Assembly: GCA_900771425.1 (NCBI GenBank)
Contig: CAAGNV010000070.1
Span: 1 to 12,988 of the forward strand
Source: Bacteroidaceae bacterium
Lineage (GTDB): Bacteria; Bacteroidota; Bacteroidia; Bacteroidales; Bacteroidaceae
Direction of reading: 5' to 3'
Length of the DNA: 12,988 nucleotides
Under the pieces are notes generated by a model. That model saw only the letters and a program-made list of their open reading frames with translations. It searched no databases and had not been told where the DNA came from. Position 1 is the first letter of the stretch; each line of letters starts with the position of its first letter. Below, piece by piece: positions 6,636 to 12,988 of the stretch. The position numbers and the translations under genes were made by a program.

Positions 6636-7619
6636 TCAGAGTCGTGCAAGTTCAACGATGTCGGCAGGATTAAGCATGAAATCTCTGAGTGTCATGGCGT
6701 TCGTAAAAGGAGAATTGGCAAGGTCAGCCGCACTCAGTTCTACCTTGCCACAGAGTGCCACGCACGGGACATTACGTTCACTTGCCCTTATTGCAATGCC
6801 AAAGGGTGCTTTGCCCATAAGCGTCTGACGGTCAAGGCATCCTTCACCGGTTATGACGATGTCGGCATCAGCAATCAGTTCTTCGAAATGTTGCCAGCGG
6901 AGCATCAGGTCAATGCCTGGGCACATGGTTACGTGAGGAAGCGAAAGGAGTGCTGCCCCCGTGCCACCGGCAGCACCTGCACCTTCGGCATCAAGAAGTC
7001 GCCTGCCTGTACGCTGCTCCAAATCGCGGCAGAACCGGAGGTTACGCTGTTCGAGCCGTGGCAGCATCTCGTCGTCAGCACCTTTCTGACGGGCAAAGAC
7101 ATAAGTAGCGCCGTCGGCACCACAAAGAGGATTCTTCACATCGGAAGCGATGACGAACTCACAGTCATCAAGTCCTTCGGCACCATCCAAAGCCTCCAAC
7201 ATACCACGTCCACAATCGTTGGTTGCCGAGCCGCCAAGGCCTACTACGATGTGTCTGCATCCCTGTGAGAGTGCATGGCGGATGAGTTCGCCCGTGCCGT
7301 AAGTCGTTGCATTCCAAGGGTTGCGTTCTTGTTCGTTGAGCAACATCAACCCAGACGCCTGTGCCATTTCGATGACTGCCATGCCATCTGGAGCAATGCA
7401 ATAAGATGCATTTATCGTACGCATCAGTGGATCGTGAACTTCTGTCTGGACAAGACGTGCCGAGAGTGCTGCTGCGGCTGCACAGCAGAACCCCTCGCCG
7501 CCATCGGACACTGCCACTACATGCACATCATGCGTTGGCAGGCTGCAACGTACGAGTTCGCCTATCTGCGTAGATGAATAAGTTCCCTTGAAAGAGTCTG
7601 AGGCTACGATGATGTTCAT
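6636..7619 (-). CDS. glxK: Glycerate kinase (PF02595 type)
   Basis: A 327-aa cytoplasmic enzyme that phosphorylates glycerate with ATP, most probably to 2-phosphoglycerate, feeding glyoxylate, glycerate or serine breakdown into glycolysis. Motifs of the GarK/GlxK family are present: ASDSFKGT (6-13), SDGGEG (38-43), GLGGSATNDCG (127-137), EGAGAAGGTGAAL (212-224) and ITGEGCLDRQT (256-266). It is about 50 residues shorter than the E. coli enzymes (near 380), but the motifs and the frame are intact. Its ATG overlaps the stop of the upstream transglycosylase gene by one base (TAATG), suggesting coupled translation. No functional link with the cell-wall genes in front is evident. Confidence 0.92.
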   Translation of the reverse strand: MNIIVASDSFKGTYSSTQIGELVRCSLPTHDVHVVAVSDGGEGFCCAAAAALSARLVQTEVHDPLMRTINASYCIAPDGMAVIEMAQASGLMLLNEQERNPWNATTYGTGELIRHALSQGCRHIVVGLGGSATNDCGRGMLEALDGAEGLDDCEFVIASDVKNPLCGADGATYVFARQKGADDEMLPRLEQRNLRFCRDLEQRTGRRLLDAEGAGAAGGTGAALLSLPHVTMCPGIDLMLRWQHFEELIADADIVITGEGCLDRQTLMGKAPFGIAIRASERNVPCVALCGKVELSAADLANSPFTNAMTLRDFMLNPADIVELARL

Positions 7620-8671
7620 TACCTTACCTTTCTGTATTCGCTCCAGCGGCTGCGGATGCTGTTCACATAATTATAGGTCTCACTGCCTCGCATATAACCA
7701 TGACGGACAGCGGGATTGTTGAAGAAACGTGATTCAGACAGCCGAAGCACGCACTGTGCCACATTGCCCGACCAGCGATTGGGGTCAAGTCCTAACGTGC
7801 TTGCCAGAGCGCGCGCGTCGTCGATATGTCCTTGTCCGCCGTTGTATGCGGCAAGGATAAAGTTAATGCGTTCGTCGGGGTCTGTGATATCGGAATAATA
7901 GCGGTTTAACTTGGAGATGAGTTGTACGGCACCACGTAGGTTCGTCTCAGGGTCGAATGCCTGGCTGATGCTTATGCCTGCACTTGCTGCGGTACGTGGC
8001 ATCAGTTGCATCAGGCCGAGAGCGCCCATGTAACTGACTGCATGCGAGTCGAAGCAACTCTCCTGATAAGCCTGTGCTGCAAGCAACTGCCACTCCCATC
8101 CGCACCGTTGTGCATACTTGCGGAAGAGATGGTCGTACTGACTGATTTGTCCTGCGGCGGCGTTGAGTATAGGGCTGTAAACCTTTCGTCGCTGAGTATA
8201 TACCCTACCCTTTTCGTCGGAGATGCGTATGGCTGTCATCTCCTTGAAATGGTCGCGATTGGCAGCAACCCACTGGCGGAGTGACTGGGCAAGCATGGGA
8301 GCATCGGTGCGGACAATCCAGTCGTCGGTCTCAGGCATGAGTGCTATGTCGGCTTCACCGTCGGCCAGTCGTTTGCTCATAGCCGTACTGTCGGTCATCA
8401 CGTCGATGCGAATGGTACAGCCTATGTTCTTGGCATACTCGCGTGCTATCATATACTGAGTGCCGAAGCCCTCGCCATAATATTCAAAATAAGTATCTTT
8501 GCCGTACTGACTCACGACGATGAGTTCGCCGTTCTGTTGTATGACGTCAAGGTCGAGCCCGGTCGGAGCGTTCTTAGTGTTGAACACTCCTAACGTCTTT
8601 TGCTGCGGCTGCTGACAAGCAACCAATGACAATGACAGCAAAAGGCACAAAACCTTAATCGTATTATTCAT
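7619..8671 (-). CDS. MltF-like lytic transglycosylase lipoprotein with shortened solute-binding domain
   Basis: A 350-aa predicted lipoprotein: signal peptide MNNTIKVLCLLLSLSLVAC with Cys19 in the lipobox LVAC. Residues about 48-135 resemble a bacterial family 3 solute-binding domain (GELIVVSQYG, GFGTQYMIAREYAKNIGC, RLADGEADIALMPE, then DWIVRTDAPMLAQSLRQWV), as in MltF. The C-terminal half is a family 1 SLT/GH23 domain: catalytic Glu204 in AYQES, MGALGLMQLMPRTA (215-228), and AAYNGGQGH (274-282). Such enzymes cleave peptidoglycan glycan strands to 1,6-anhydromuramyl ends at the membrane. The protein is shorter than MltF (near 500 aa) because the sensor part seems to lack the middle lobe. It overlaps the GH25 stop by 8 bases, so the two wall enzymes should be translated together. 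Confidence 0.88.
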   Translation of the reverse strand: MNNTIKVLCLLLSLSLVACQQPQQKTLGVFNTKNAPTGLDLDVIQQNGELIVVSQYGKDTYFEYYGEGFGTQYMIAREYAKNIGCTIRIDVMTDSTAMSKRLADGEADIALMPETDDWIVRTDAPMLAQSLRQWVAANRDHFKEMTAIRISDEKGRVYTQRRKVYSPILNAAAGQISQYDHLFRKYAQRCGWEWQLLAAQAYQESCFDSHAVSYMGALGLMQLMPRTAASAGISISQAFDPETNLRGAVQLISKLNRYYSDITDPDERINFILAAYNGGQGHIDDARALASTLGLDPNRWSGNVAQCVLRLSESRFFNNPAVRHGYMRGSETYNYVNSIRSRWSEYRKVR

Positions 8672-9542
8672 CTCGCTGGTTTCCGATAGTTAGTTTGAGC
8701 AAGTCCTGATAACTGCCGTTAAACACGTTTACATCGACGTCGGTGTCGATGCCGTCAACACGTCCACGGTCACTATGCTGCCAGAAGTACCACTTGCCTG
8801 TATAGCGCAGATGATCGACATAATAATGTGCTATCCAGTAAGGATAACGGTCGAACTCAGGCGTGTTGAGGTATTGCAGTCGAAACTTGTACGAGGTATA
8901 AAGTATCGGTGTGACTCCGTAATGGCTTTCGACGGTATTGAGCCATTCGAGTGCCTGCGAGCGAAGTTGCTGGGGAGTGAGGTCGCCTATGTTCTCGATG
9001 TCGAGGATAGGCGGCAGGTCTTCGTCGTCCAGCCAGACCTCCTTGCAGAACCATCGTGCCTGTCGCTTGGCAGAGCTCTTGGTCGAGAAGAAGTGGTAGG
9101 CAGCACGCAAGATGCCATGTTGGTGTGCCTGGTGAAAATTGCGGTTGAAGTAATCATCGAGGATGTCAGAACCTTCGGTTGCCTTGATAAAGACGAAGCG
9201 TACCGGTACACCTCCGAGTTGTGCGTTCTGCAGTTTGTCCCAGTCGATTTCCTTCTGATAGTGGCTCACGTCGATTCCGCGCACGTCACCTTCCGGATAT
9301 TTTATCTCGCCATAACGCGGCAGTATGTCAAAGGGCGAGTCAATGATTACCTTTCCTATGAAGAACAGCAGGATGACGGTAATCACGGCAATGAGTGCCC
9401 AGAAGATATTGGAACGTAAATGAGCAAAAGGGGAAGAAACGCTCTTGCTCTTCCCCTTGGATTTGACAGAGGTGCGCGGCTTTGAAGCCGTCTTTTTTTG
9501 CACCTTTGGTTTATTGGTCTTATTCGCCGATGCGGATTTCAT
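8664..9542 (-). CDS. Membrane-anchored GH25 lysozyme (muramidase)
   Basis: A 292-aa protein that probably cuts the beta-1,4 bond between N-acetylmuramic acid and N-acetylglucosamine in peptidoglycan. Residues 1-46 are very rich in Lys and Ser, predicted cytoplasmic; a single transmembrane helix covers about 47-66; the catalytic domain lies outside the inner membrane from about 86. GH25 signatures: GIDVSHYQ with Asp91, FIKATEG (118-124), the PPILDIE catalytic segment with Asp181 and Glu183, WIAHYY, and WQHSDRGRVDGI followed by DVDVNVFNG near the end. It is first in an operon with the lytic transglycosylase (8-base overlap) and glxK. The in-frame ATG at 9542 is used; a second ATG four bases upstream is out of frame. 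Confidence 0.93.
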   Translation of the reverse strand: MKSASANKTNKPKVQKKTASKPRTSVKSKGKSKSVSSPFAHLRSNIFWALIAVITVILLFFIGKVIIDSPFDILPRYGEIKYPEGDVRGIDVSHYQKEIDWDKLQNAQLGGVPVRFVFIKATEGSDILDDYFNRNFHQAHQHGILRAAYHFFSTKSSAKRQARWFCKEVWLDDEDLPPILDIENIGDLTPQQLRSQALEWLNTVESHYGVTPILYTSYKFRLQYLNTPEFDRYPYWIAHYYVDHLRYTGKWYFWQHSDRGRVDGIDTDVDVNVFNGSYQDLLKLTIGNQRDE

Positions 9543-9564
9543 TCATTCTAAGACGATGGACTTA

Positions 9565-9605
9565 TTGCCGTAGGCCACAAACATCATTTTTCGGGCCTAC
9601 GGCAA
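9565..9605. repeat. Perfect 12-bp inverted repeat between pfp and the GH25 gene
   Basis: TTGCCGTAGGCC at 9565-9576 and GGCCTACGGCAA at 9594-9605 are perfect complements around a 17-base loop. It lies 20 bases after the pfp stop. Neither strand has a T-run after the second arm, so it is not a textbook intrinsic terminator; it could be a 3'-end stabilising hairpin, a factor-assisted terminator or a protein-binding palindrome. Confidence 0.75.
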
Positions 9606-9624
9606 CAACTATGCCATTCACCAC

Positions 9625-11262
9625 TTACTTGCCTTGTTCAAGTTTCAATGTGATGGTGCTCTGGTCGCAGACTTCAGTTGGGCCGAAGTACTGGATAGGA
9701 CCTGGGTAAACGTATGAAGTGTAACGTGCCCAGTTCTCACGCTTAGAAGCGAAGAACTTGAATGGTGCGCCGTCGAGTTCAACGAGTGCCTTGCGGATTA
9801 CTGGCTTCATCTTACCGTTACGCTTCTCCATGTTCATCATCATAGTGATAGGCACACCACCTGCAATCCATTCAGCAGCAGGAGCAGTTGTGTTCTTGAT
9901 GATTGACATGTAACCTGTCTTGCCGTTGGCAATCAGACGAGTTGCGTTGAAACCAAGGCTGTAGCAGTAGTCAGCATCGTAGTTAGATGGAGCTGCACAG
10001 CGTCCTTCGTAACCGAAGAAGTGGTGCTGAGTAGCGAACTTGCCATCGAACTTGCCTGCCTTCTTCATCTTCTCGAGCTTAGCCTCTACCATGTGTGAGA
10101 GAAGCTTCTCTGTCTCGATAAGGCTTACCTGTACGTTTCCGTGAGGGTCGCGGTCGAGAGCAAGCTGAGTAGCAACGTCAACTGGAAGTGAGTTGAACAC
10201 CTTCAGGTTCTCTTCTGAGATGTGGTCGCGAACGTAGTCAAGCTGCTTGTTGCGGCTGACAGCCTTTGCCTCGTCTGTAGCGAGAACGTCGTTGAGTTCG
10301 GCGATGAGTTTCTTGATAGCAGGGATAAACTCGATGAGGCCTTCTGGGATGAGGACAGTACCGAAGTTGTTGCCGTCAGCAGCACGGAGTGCCACTGCGT
10401 CAGCGATATACTTCACTACGTCGTCAAGGCTCATTTCCTTTGCTTCTACCTCTTCACTTACGAGACAGATATTTGGCTGGCACTGGAGTGCACACTCGAG
10501 TGCGATGTGGCTTGCTGAACGACCCATCAACTTGATGAAGTGCCAGTACTTGCGGGCAGAGTTACAGTCGCGCTGGATGTTACCAATCAGTTCTGAGTAA
10601 GTCTTGCAGGCAGTATCGAAGCCAAATGAAGTCTCGATCTGAGCGTTCTTCAAGTCACCGTCGATAGTCTTAGGACAACCGATTACCTGAACACCGTACT
10701 GCTTTGCAGCATAGTACTCAGCGAGTACACAGGCATTTGTATTAGAGTCGTCGCCACCGATGATGACGAGAGCCTTGATGCCGAGTTGCTTCAGGATCTT
10801 GATACCCTTCTCAAACTGCCACTCTTCTTCGAGCTTAGTACGACCGGAACCGATGATGTCGAAACCACCAGTGTTGCGATATTCGTCGATGATTTCAGCA
10901 GTGAGTTCCATGTACTTGTGGTCAACCAAACCACCAGGACCGAGGATGAAACCGTAGAGCTTGTTTGCAGGGTTGAGCGACTTGATACCGTCGAAGATAC
11001 CGCTGATCACGTTGTGACCGCCAGGAGCCTGGCCACCTGAGAGGATTACACCTACGTTGAATGGTTCGAGAGCCTTCTGCTCGCCTGACTCGAATTCGAT
11101 GACAGGCATGCCGTAAGTGTTAGGGAACAGTTTCTTGATGTCTGCCTGATCGCCTACCGACTGAGTTGGCTGACCTTCCTTAGCTACTACGCTACCGAGC
11201 AAAGCCTTAGGGAGCTTTGGCTGATACGCTGCGCGTGCAATCTGTAAGTTGCTTTTTTCCAT
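9625..11262 (-). CDS. pfp: Pyrophosphate-dependent 6-phosphofructokinase
   Basis: A 545-aa cytoplasmic enzyme that reversibly converts fructose 6-phosphate and PPi to fructose 1,6-bisphosphate and Pi. It belongs to the long PPi-PFK clade, longer than the roughly 320-aa ATP-PFK. Key sites: GVILSGGQAPGGHN (71-84), GGDDSNTN (169-176) where the second Asp replaces the Gly of ATP enzymes and marks PPi use, the catalytic PKTIDGD (197-203), and MGRSASHIALE (246-256). The start is taken at MEKSNLQIARAAY (11262): an upstream ATG at 11349 would lie upstream of the predicted promoter box and adds an atypical extension. Codon choice appears more uniform than in its neighbours, as expected for a strongly expressed glycolytic gene. 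Confidence 0.96.
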   Translation of the reverse strand: MEKSNLQIARAAYQPKLPKALLGSVVAKEGQPTQSVGDQADIKKLFPNTYGMPVIEFESGEQKALEPFNVGVILSGGQAPGGHNVISGIFDGIKSLNPANKLYGFILGPGGLVDHKYMELTAEIIDEYRNTGGFDIIGSGRTKLEEEWQFEKGIKILKQLGIKALVIIGGDDSNTNACVLAEYYAAKQYGVQVIGCPKTIDGDLKNAQIETSFGFDTACKTYSELIGNIQRDCNSARKYWHFIKLMGRSASHIALECALQCQPNICLVSEEVEAKEMSLDDVVKYIADAVALRAADGNNFGTVLIPEGLIEFIPAIKKLIAELNDVLATDEAKAVSRNKQLDYVRDHISEENLKVFNSLPVDVATQLALDRDPHGNVQVSLIETEKLLSHMVEAKLEKMKKAGKFDGKFATQHHFFGYEGRCAAPSNYDADYCYSLGFNATRLIANGKTGYMSIIKNTTAPAAEWIAGGVPITMMMNMEKRNGKMKPVIRKALVELDGAPFKFFASKRENWARYTSYVYPGPIQYFGPTEVCDQSTITLKLEQGK

Positions 11263-11313
11263 AATGTTTATTTGTTTATGATGATTGAAATATGTGTTGC
11301 TACAAAATTCGTA

Positions 11314-11321
11314 CAAAGGTA
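11314..11321 (-). promoter_or_regulatory. Predicted -7 box of the pfp promoter
   Basis: TACCTTTG on the minus strand exactly matches TAnnTTTG. Transcription would begin near 11307, about 45 bases before the ATG. The -33 region is only loosely matched; a TTTG occurs 25 bases upstream, further than usual. The spacer is made of short GTAnTnn repeats (11323-11347). Confidence 0.6.
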
Positions 11322-11322
11322 A

Positions 11323-11347
11323 GAATAAATTACGAATTACATAATAC
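11323..11347. repeat. Degenerate heptamers in the pfp promoter spacer
   Basis: On the minus strand GTATTAT, GTAATTC and GTAATTT follow one another, three 7-base units of type GTAnTnn, directly upstream of the -7 box. Confidence 0.45.
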
Positions 11348-11397
11348 AAAACACAAAATAATTAGGATTTATGAGCAAGGAACCAGCAATTGCTGCA

Positions 11398-11425
11398 TTT
11401 TACTCTTTACTTTTCACTCTTCACT
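11398..11425. repeat. Four 7-bp degenerate tandem repeats
   Basis: On the minus strand AGTGAAG, AGTGAAA, AGTAAAG, AGTAAAA make four consecutive 7-base units. They lie between the terminator of the cohesin operon and the pfp promoter. No coding role. Confidence 0.7.
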
Positions 11426-11436
11426 TTCCACCGAGC

Positions 11437-11479
11437 ACATATAAAAATCCCTGCACGGCATAGTCGCTGTGCAGGGATT
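11437..11479 (-). terminator. Intrinsic terminator of the cohesin/small-ORF operon
   Basis: AATCCCTGCAC and GTGCAGGGATT (11469-11479 and 11446-11456) form a perfect 11-bp stem with a 12-base loop. On the minus strand the second arm runs straight into TTTATATG, giving five T in a row. It begins 24 bases after the stop of the 52-aa ORF, which implies that ORF is the last member of the transcript. Confidence 0.85.
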
Positions 11480-11503
11480 CATTTGTTTATTCAGTTCGGG
11501 GTG

Positions 11504-11662
11504 TTACCACTCCTCACCTTCCAACACGTCCCATACTTTGCGGTCTTTCATGTTTCCGCTCCAGTTCCCGCCTTTCTCACCGCCATTGGACATGTTCTGC
11601 ATGACTGCATTGATTTCTATGCCAGTACATTTTGTTACCGGCTTTACATAATTCTTTTTCAT
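11504..11662 (-). CDS. 52-aa hypothetical protein coupled to the cohesin-type protein
   Basis: Function unknown. The ATG overlaps the TGA of the preceding gene (ATGA), with a purine-rich AAGGAAATAAG just upstream, and the ORF ends shortly before a strong terminator, so translation by coupling is likely. The peptide starts MKKNYVKPVTKC, has a Gly/Asn-rich middle (MSNGGEKGGNWSGNM, residues 24-38), one Cys (12), three Trp (34, 44, 52) and an acidic end, EGEEW. It has no signal peptide or membrane segment. From memory, short ORFs beginning MKK-x-Y-x-x-P with a Gly-rich middle and a C-terminal Trp/acidic tail are common in Prevotella and Bacteroides and uncharacterised; this could not be checked here. 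A leader or modified-peptide precursor role is only speculation. Confidence 0.7.
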   Translation of the reverse strand: MKKNYVKPVTKCTGIEINAVMQNMSNGGEKGGNWSGNMKDRKVWDVLEGEEW

Positions 11663-12870
11663 TTTCTTATTTCCTTTCTTCCGTTAGTTATTACAATTCC
11701 TTTATATCCATTACCTACCTTCTGGCCTGCGAGGTTGAAAGCAGCACCGTCAATTGCCAGTTCACCGTTTTCAATTGAGCCGATGACTGTCGTTCCGTCA
11801 ATGCTGATATTCATCGGTGCGCTTGACGTGTTGCCGGTGAAGTAAGCACGGAACGGATTCATTGTCAGTGTACCGATGTTGCAATATACCTTATCGTCCG
11901 ACACTGCATATACGTTGTCCGACGCATCGAACACTTCCTTCGTGTATGTTCCCTGCATTGTCCATCCGCTTGCAGTGACCTTGCCCGCTTCGGTTGCTGC
12001 AATCTCTGCGTTTGTTGCAGTGAAATTGTCTGTTGTCGCACGATATAAATAAGGAGTGCCGGCAACTGGTGAAACGACCTTCTGGAATTCAAAGCATGTT
12101 GGAGTTACGCCTGTCAGTTCGTAGAACTCTGCACCGCTTGTTGTTGGTACGAACGGAAGCACGATTGTTCCGTAGGTTGACGGTGCTGTACGGCTGTAGC
12201 TTGCGCTCACGGCTGTGAATGCCTTTGGGGCTGCGAAGTTGTACCCGTCTGTCAGCACGAGGCTCTCGCACTCGTCGCCTTCCACCACATTCTGGCTGTT
12301 CTTCAGGCTTGTGCCTTCATTCACATAGAGCAGGAGGTTCTTGTTTCCTGTCTCAATCTTTGTAGATGCGTCAACCGATGTTGCCTCGGTGAAGTCGATG
12401 GCTGAGAGCACTGTGTTTGATGCCAGTGCGGTGTTCAGTTCACTTATGGCATCGGTCGTATAGTCTCCGTGGAGTGTGGCAGATGCCATTTCTGGTGAGC
12501 CTACTATCGCAGAATGGATGCTTGGCTCTGGTTCGTAGCCATATGAATCAGCTGTGGACAGTATAGTGTTCTTCAGTGTGATGTTGTAAACACCTGGTTC
12601 GAGAGTGCTGGATGCCTTTACTGTAATCACTGCGACTTCTCCTTCATTGCCGTCAAATACTGCATTCTTGCTTGAAGCACACATCAGACGGATTGAACCG
12701 TCCTCCTGCTCTTCTGCCTCCATTGTGTTATGTTTCTTATAGGTGGTTCTTGTAGATACTTCAACCAGGTAGAAATCGTCCTCGTCCTTCACGATTTCGA
12801 TTCCTTCTGGAAGCACCACATCTGTCTGGTAGGCTGAAATCTCTGCCGTATTGAACATCTGGAGGCTCAC
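11659..12870 (-). CDS. Secreted cohesin-module surface protein, 5' end broken
   Basis: A 403-aa open stretch, probably the bulk of a larger secreted protein. Residues about 2-125 look like a cohesin-type beta module (VSLQMFNTAEISAYQTDVVLPEG, then GEVAVITVKASS and GVYNITLKNTILS). Residues 132-200 resemble a short leucine-rich segment; 200-360 resemble the beta module frequent in Bacteroidales surface proteins (CESLVLTDGYNFAAPKAFTA, YGTIVLPFVPTTSG, GTPYLYRA). The end, FNLAGQKVGNGYKGIVITNG followed by RKEIRK, resembles the C-terminal sorting tails of Prevotella secreted proteins. No signal peptide exists in this frame: the GTG at 12870 is only the first possible start, and the natural beginning appears to lie in another frame upstream. 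Ligand or partner unknown. Confidence 0.7.
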   Translation of the reverse strand: MSLQMFNTAEISAYQTDVVLPEGIEIVKDEDDFYLVEVSTRTTYKKHNTMEAEEQEDGSIRLMCASSKNAVFDGNEGEVAVITVKASSTLEPGVYNITLKNTILSTADSYGYEPEPSIHSAIVGSPEMASATLHGDYTTDAISELNTALASNTVLSAIDFTEATSVDASTKIETGNKNLLLYVNEGTSLKNSQNVVEGDECESLVLTDGYNFAAPKAFTAVSASYSRTAPSTYGTIVLPFVPTTSGAEFYELTGVTPTCFEFQKVVSPVAGTPYLYRATTDNFTATNAEIAATEAGKVTASGWTMQGTYTKEVFDASDNVYAVSDDKVYCNIGTLTMNPFRAYFTGNTSSAPMNISIDGTTVIGSIENGELAIDGAAFNLAGQKVGNGYKGIVITNGRKEIRK

Positions 12871-12988
12871 TTTATAGTACTACCGCTTTTCAGACCAGCG
12901 ATGTTCGTTTCTTAGTCAATACCAGCGTTCATTCCGCAGGCAGAACAACAGGCAATGAGGAGCCTGAGTCCTTTTCCTTGGGTTGAAA
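12871..12988 (-). pseudogene. Out-of-frame 5' fragment of the cohesin-type gene
   Basis: In a different minus-strand frame this stretch reads CGMNAGID, a TAA stop (12912-12914), then ETNIAGLKSGSTIK and a TGA exactly where the 403-aa frame begins with VSLQMFN. Joined, GLKSGSTIKVSLQMFNTAE is a natural cohesin-module start, so one base appears to be missing near 12869-12874. An upstream hydrophobic stretch (RLLIACCSACG) could be the remains of a signal peptide. The window ends here, so whether the damage is a true pseudogene, a contig-end error or programmed is unknown. Confidence 0.55.

Noticed and set aside
6597..7268. Plus-strand open frame of 223 codons
   Set aside because: Antisense to glxK, whose conserved motifs are in the minus frame.
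8775..9419. Plus-strand open frame of 214 codons
   Set aside because: Antisense to the GH25 catalytic domain.
11263..11349. Upstream ATG of pfp
   Set aside because: The 29 extra codons cover the TACCTTTG promoter box and the start region; the peptide is not like other PFPs.

Overview
The window looks like chromosomal DNA of a Bacteroidales bacterium, most likely Prevotella or a close relative. Evidence for this: promoters of the Bacteroidetes type (TAnnTTTG -7 boxes in front of three transcription units), starts with little or no Shine-Dalgarno sequence, a FimB/Mfa2-like lipoprotein, a long PPi-dependent phosphofructokinase, and a cohesin-module surface protein with the C-terminal tail common in Prevotella. 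This placement is inference from sequence style; no database was searched. All supported genes lie on the minus strand, so the window is best read from its high-coordinate end.

Layout in transcription order. (1) 12988-11437: the 3' part of a secreted cohesin-type protein whose 5' end is broken by a frameshift and a stop codon, a 52-aa ORF overlapping its stop codon by 4 bases, then a strong terminator. (2) 11321-9565: pfp with its own promoter, followed by a perfect 12-bp inverted repeat. (3) 9542-6636: a tightly overlapping operon of a membrane-anchored GH25 muramidase, an MltF-like lytic transglycosylase lipoprotein with a shortened sensor domain, and glycerate kinase. (4) 6556-4968: hisS, with a promoter and a roughly 215-nt leader that contains seven 22-bp tandem repeats. 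(5) 4888-4019: a FimB/Mfa2-like lipoprotein. (6) 3944-3732: the SRP RNA gene with promoter and intrinsic terminator. (7) 3721-404: a 1105-aa Dna2-like nuclease-helicase starting ten bases beyond the SRP terminator. (8) 403-1: a gene-free stretch holding nested inverted repeats and a CTACT repeat.

Most of the genes are housekeeping. The GH25 and lytic transglycosylase genes form a coherent cell-wall pair; glycerate kinase and Pfp both belong to lower carbon metabolism. The less ordinary content is (a) the 52-aa ORF coupled to the cohesin protein, (b) the 22-bp repeats in the hisS leader, (c) degenerate 7- and 9-base-period repeats at several sites, including one inside the helicase gene, and (d) the MltF-like enzyme that seems to lack one lobe of its solute-binding domain. 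I found no mobile element, CRISPR array, tRNA, or complete unknown defence or biosynthesis system.
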